Part shown: positions 63,446 through 64,000 of the stretch, in pieces
Layout of the letters: every line of letters begins with the position of its first letter
Position numbering within the stretch: the first letter of the stretch is position 1
Assembly: GCF_950295315.1 (NCBI RefSeq)
Contig: NC_080168.1
Location: forward strand, 70,856,008-70,920,007
Direction: 5' to 3'
DNA from: Erinaceus europaeus
Lineage: Eukaryota > Chordata > Mammalia > Eulipotyphla > Erinaceidae
Length of the DNA: 64,000 bases
Notes under the pieces: generated by a model
Database searches by the model: none
The model's input: the letters and a program-made list of their open reading frames with translations, nothing else
What the model was told of the DNA's origin: nothing
Made by a program: the position numbers and the translations under genes

Positions 63446-64000
63446 TCATCACTGTTTCTCCTTGCTTACCTTCTGCCCCCTACCGCAACCTGCATAGGCC
63501 CAACATTAGATCTACTGACCCCGTAGACTGTTTGCCCCAGTGTAAATACATAGCCTTGAACCTGTCCCATCTTGCTGTGAGTGCTCCTTTGATCTTCACA
63601 CTAGGATCCTAGCCAAAGAGCACATTGTAAACTAATATTCTGTGCCAACTGCTCAGTCATTCCAGCCATCCAAGGGATTTGAAGATGGGCTAGGCTATAT
63701 GTGGCAGTCTAGAAGCATGTCTGCCCCAAATCTCTAGGTGTTCCCCCTGTTCTGTGATGTTGAGGTATTTCCCATACCACCAAAGTGGCCTCCGGGTTTT
63801 CTCCTTTTTTTTTTTCCTTTCTCTCCCTCTTTTCAGAGTGCCCTTCTTTGGGGAGAAATGTGTTCATGATTCATAGGTTTTAGAGCCACATTGTCGATGA
63901 AGGCAGTCGTTCCCCCTGCCCTGCACGGTCAGACCAGAAGTTTCCCATACTAGTACCACCTTTAACAGGACCTGGGAGGATAAAAAGGTGTTGGGTGCTG
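63446..64000. other. Intron stretch to window end, no exon recognised
   Basis: Unique-looking sequence. No MICU2 exon 2 signature is seen. Confidence 0.45.

Noticed and set aside
38168..64000. MICU2 exon 2 or later EF-hand exons
   Set aside because: I saw no coding sequence resembling the region after residue 69 or any EF-hand loop. The first intron is apparently longer than the window.
1..64000. Functional tRNA genes at the many A/B-box matches
   Set aside because: All lie in SINE heads with CT-rich bodies and A-rich tails, and none keeps a full tRNA cloverleaf with acceptor pairing.

Overview
The window is mammalian nuclear DNA. It is AT-rich, has one sharp CpG island with one coding exon, and is packed with retroposons. 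The organism is most likely a hedgehog or close relative (Erinaceidae, Eulipotyphla). Dozens of tRNA-derived SINEs with pol III A and B boxes, CT-rich middles and AATAAA-type tails resemble the ERI families of hedgehogs, and L1 copies are also abundant. The species call rests on repeat style, not on a database search. I label the SINE groups by how they look: SINE-A (long, 'gtcgggcggtggcgcag' head, often a 'ctgagccccag' tail), SINE-B ('ccaggtggtg' head), SINE-C ('ggtctgggaggtggcgcag' head, tRNA-Arg-like), SINE-D ('gatagcataatggttatgc' head) and SINE-E (short, 'gtgtgacccagattc' core).

The only host gene recognised is MICU2 (EFHA1), the mitochondrial calcium uniporter gatekeeper. Its first coding exon lies at 37961-38167 on the + strand in a TATA-less CpG island (about 37770-38260). 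Everything to the right (38168-64000) reads as MICU2 intron 1. Everything to the left (1-37770) is intergenic. In human the divergent upstream neighbour is FGF9, and no FGF9 exon is seen here.

Left part (1-37.8 kb): layered SINEs and L1 3' ends. It includes a nearly complete but broken L1 (about 19455-24335) abutting a second, 5'-truncated L1 (24336-25412), a pair of LTR sequences facing each other around a primer-binding-site-like motif (32291-33020), and a long inverted repeat (30238-30373 and 30981-31119).

Right part (intron 1): a solo LTR with 6-bp target-site duplication (TSD) at 40639-41068, an unidentified coding remnant at 41984-42333, two successive L1 3'-end insertions with clear TSDs (43797-45679 and 45861-47342), a back-to-back SINE pair (52402-52706), and a 2.6-kb two-LTR endogenous retrovirus-like element (60652-63280). 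That element has a tRNA-Lys3-type primer site and a polypurine tract but no recognisable gag-pol-env.

The most unexpected item is a CpG-rich 552-bp insertion at 55717-56268. On the minus strand it encodes the C-terminal end of a non-LTR reverse transcriptase protein that is not L1-like. It has a CX1CX7HX4C zinc-knuckle motif, a 9-bp TSD and a short (AAG)n tail. It looks unlike the usual placental-mammal LINEs and could be a recent or horizontally acquired family.
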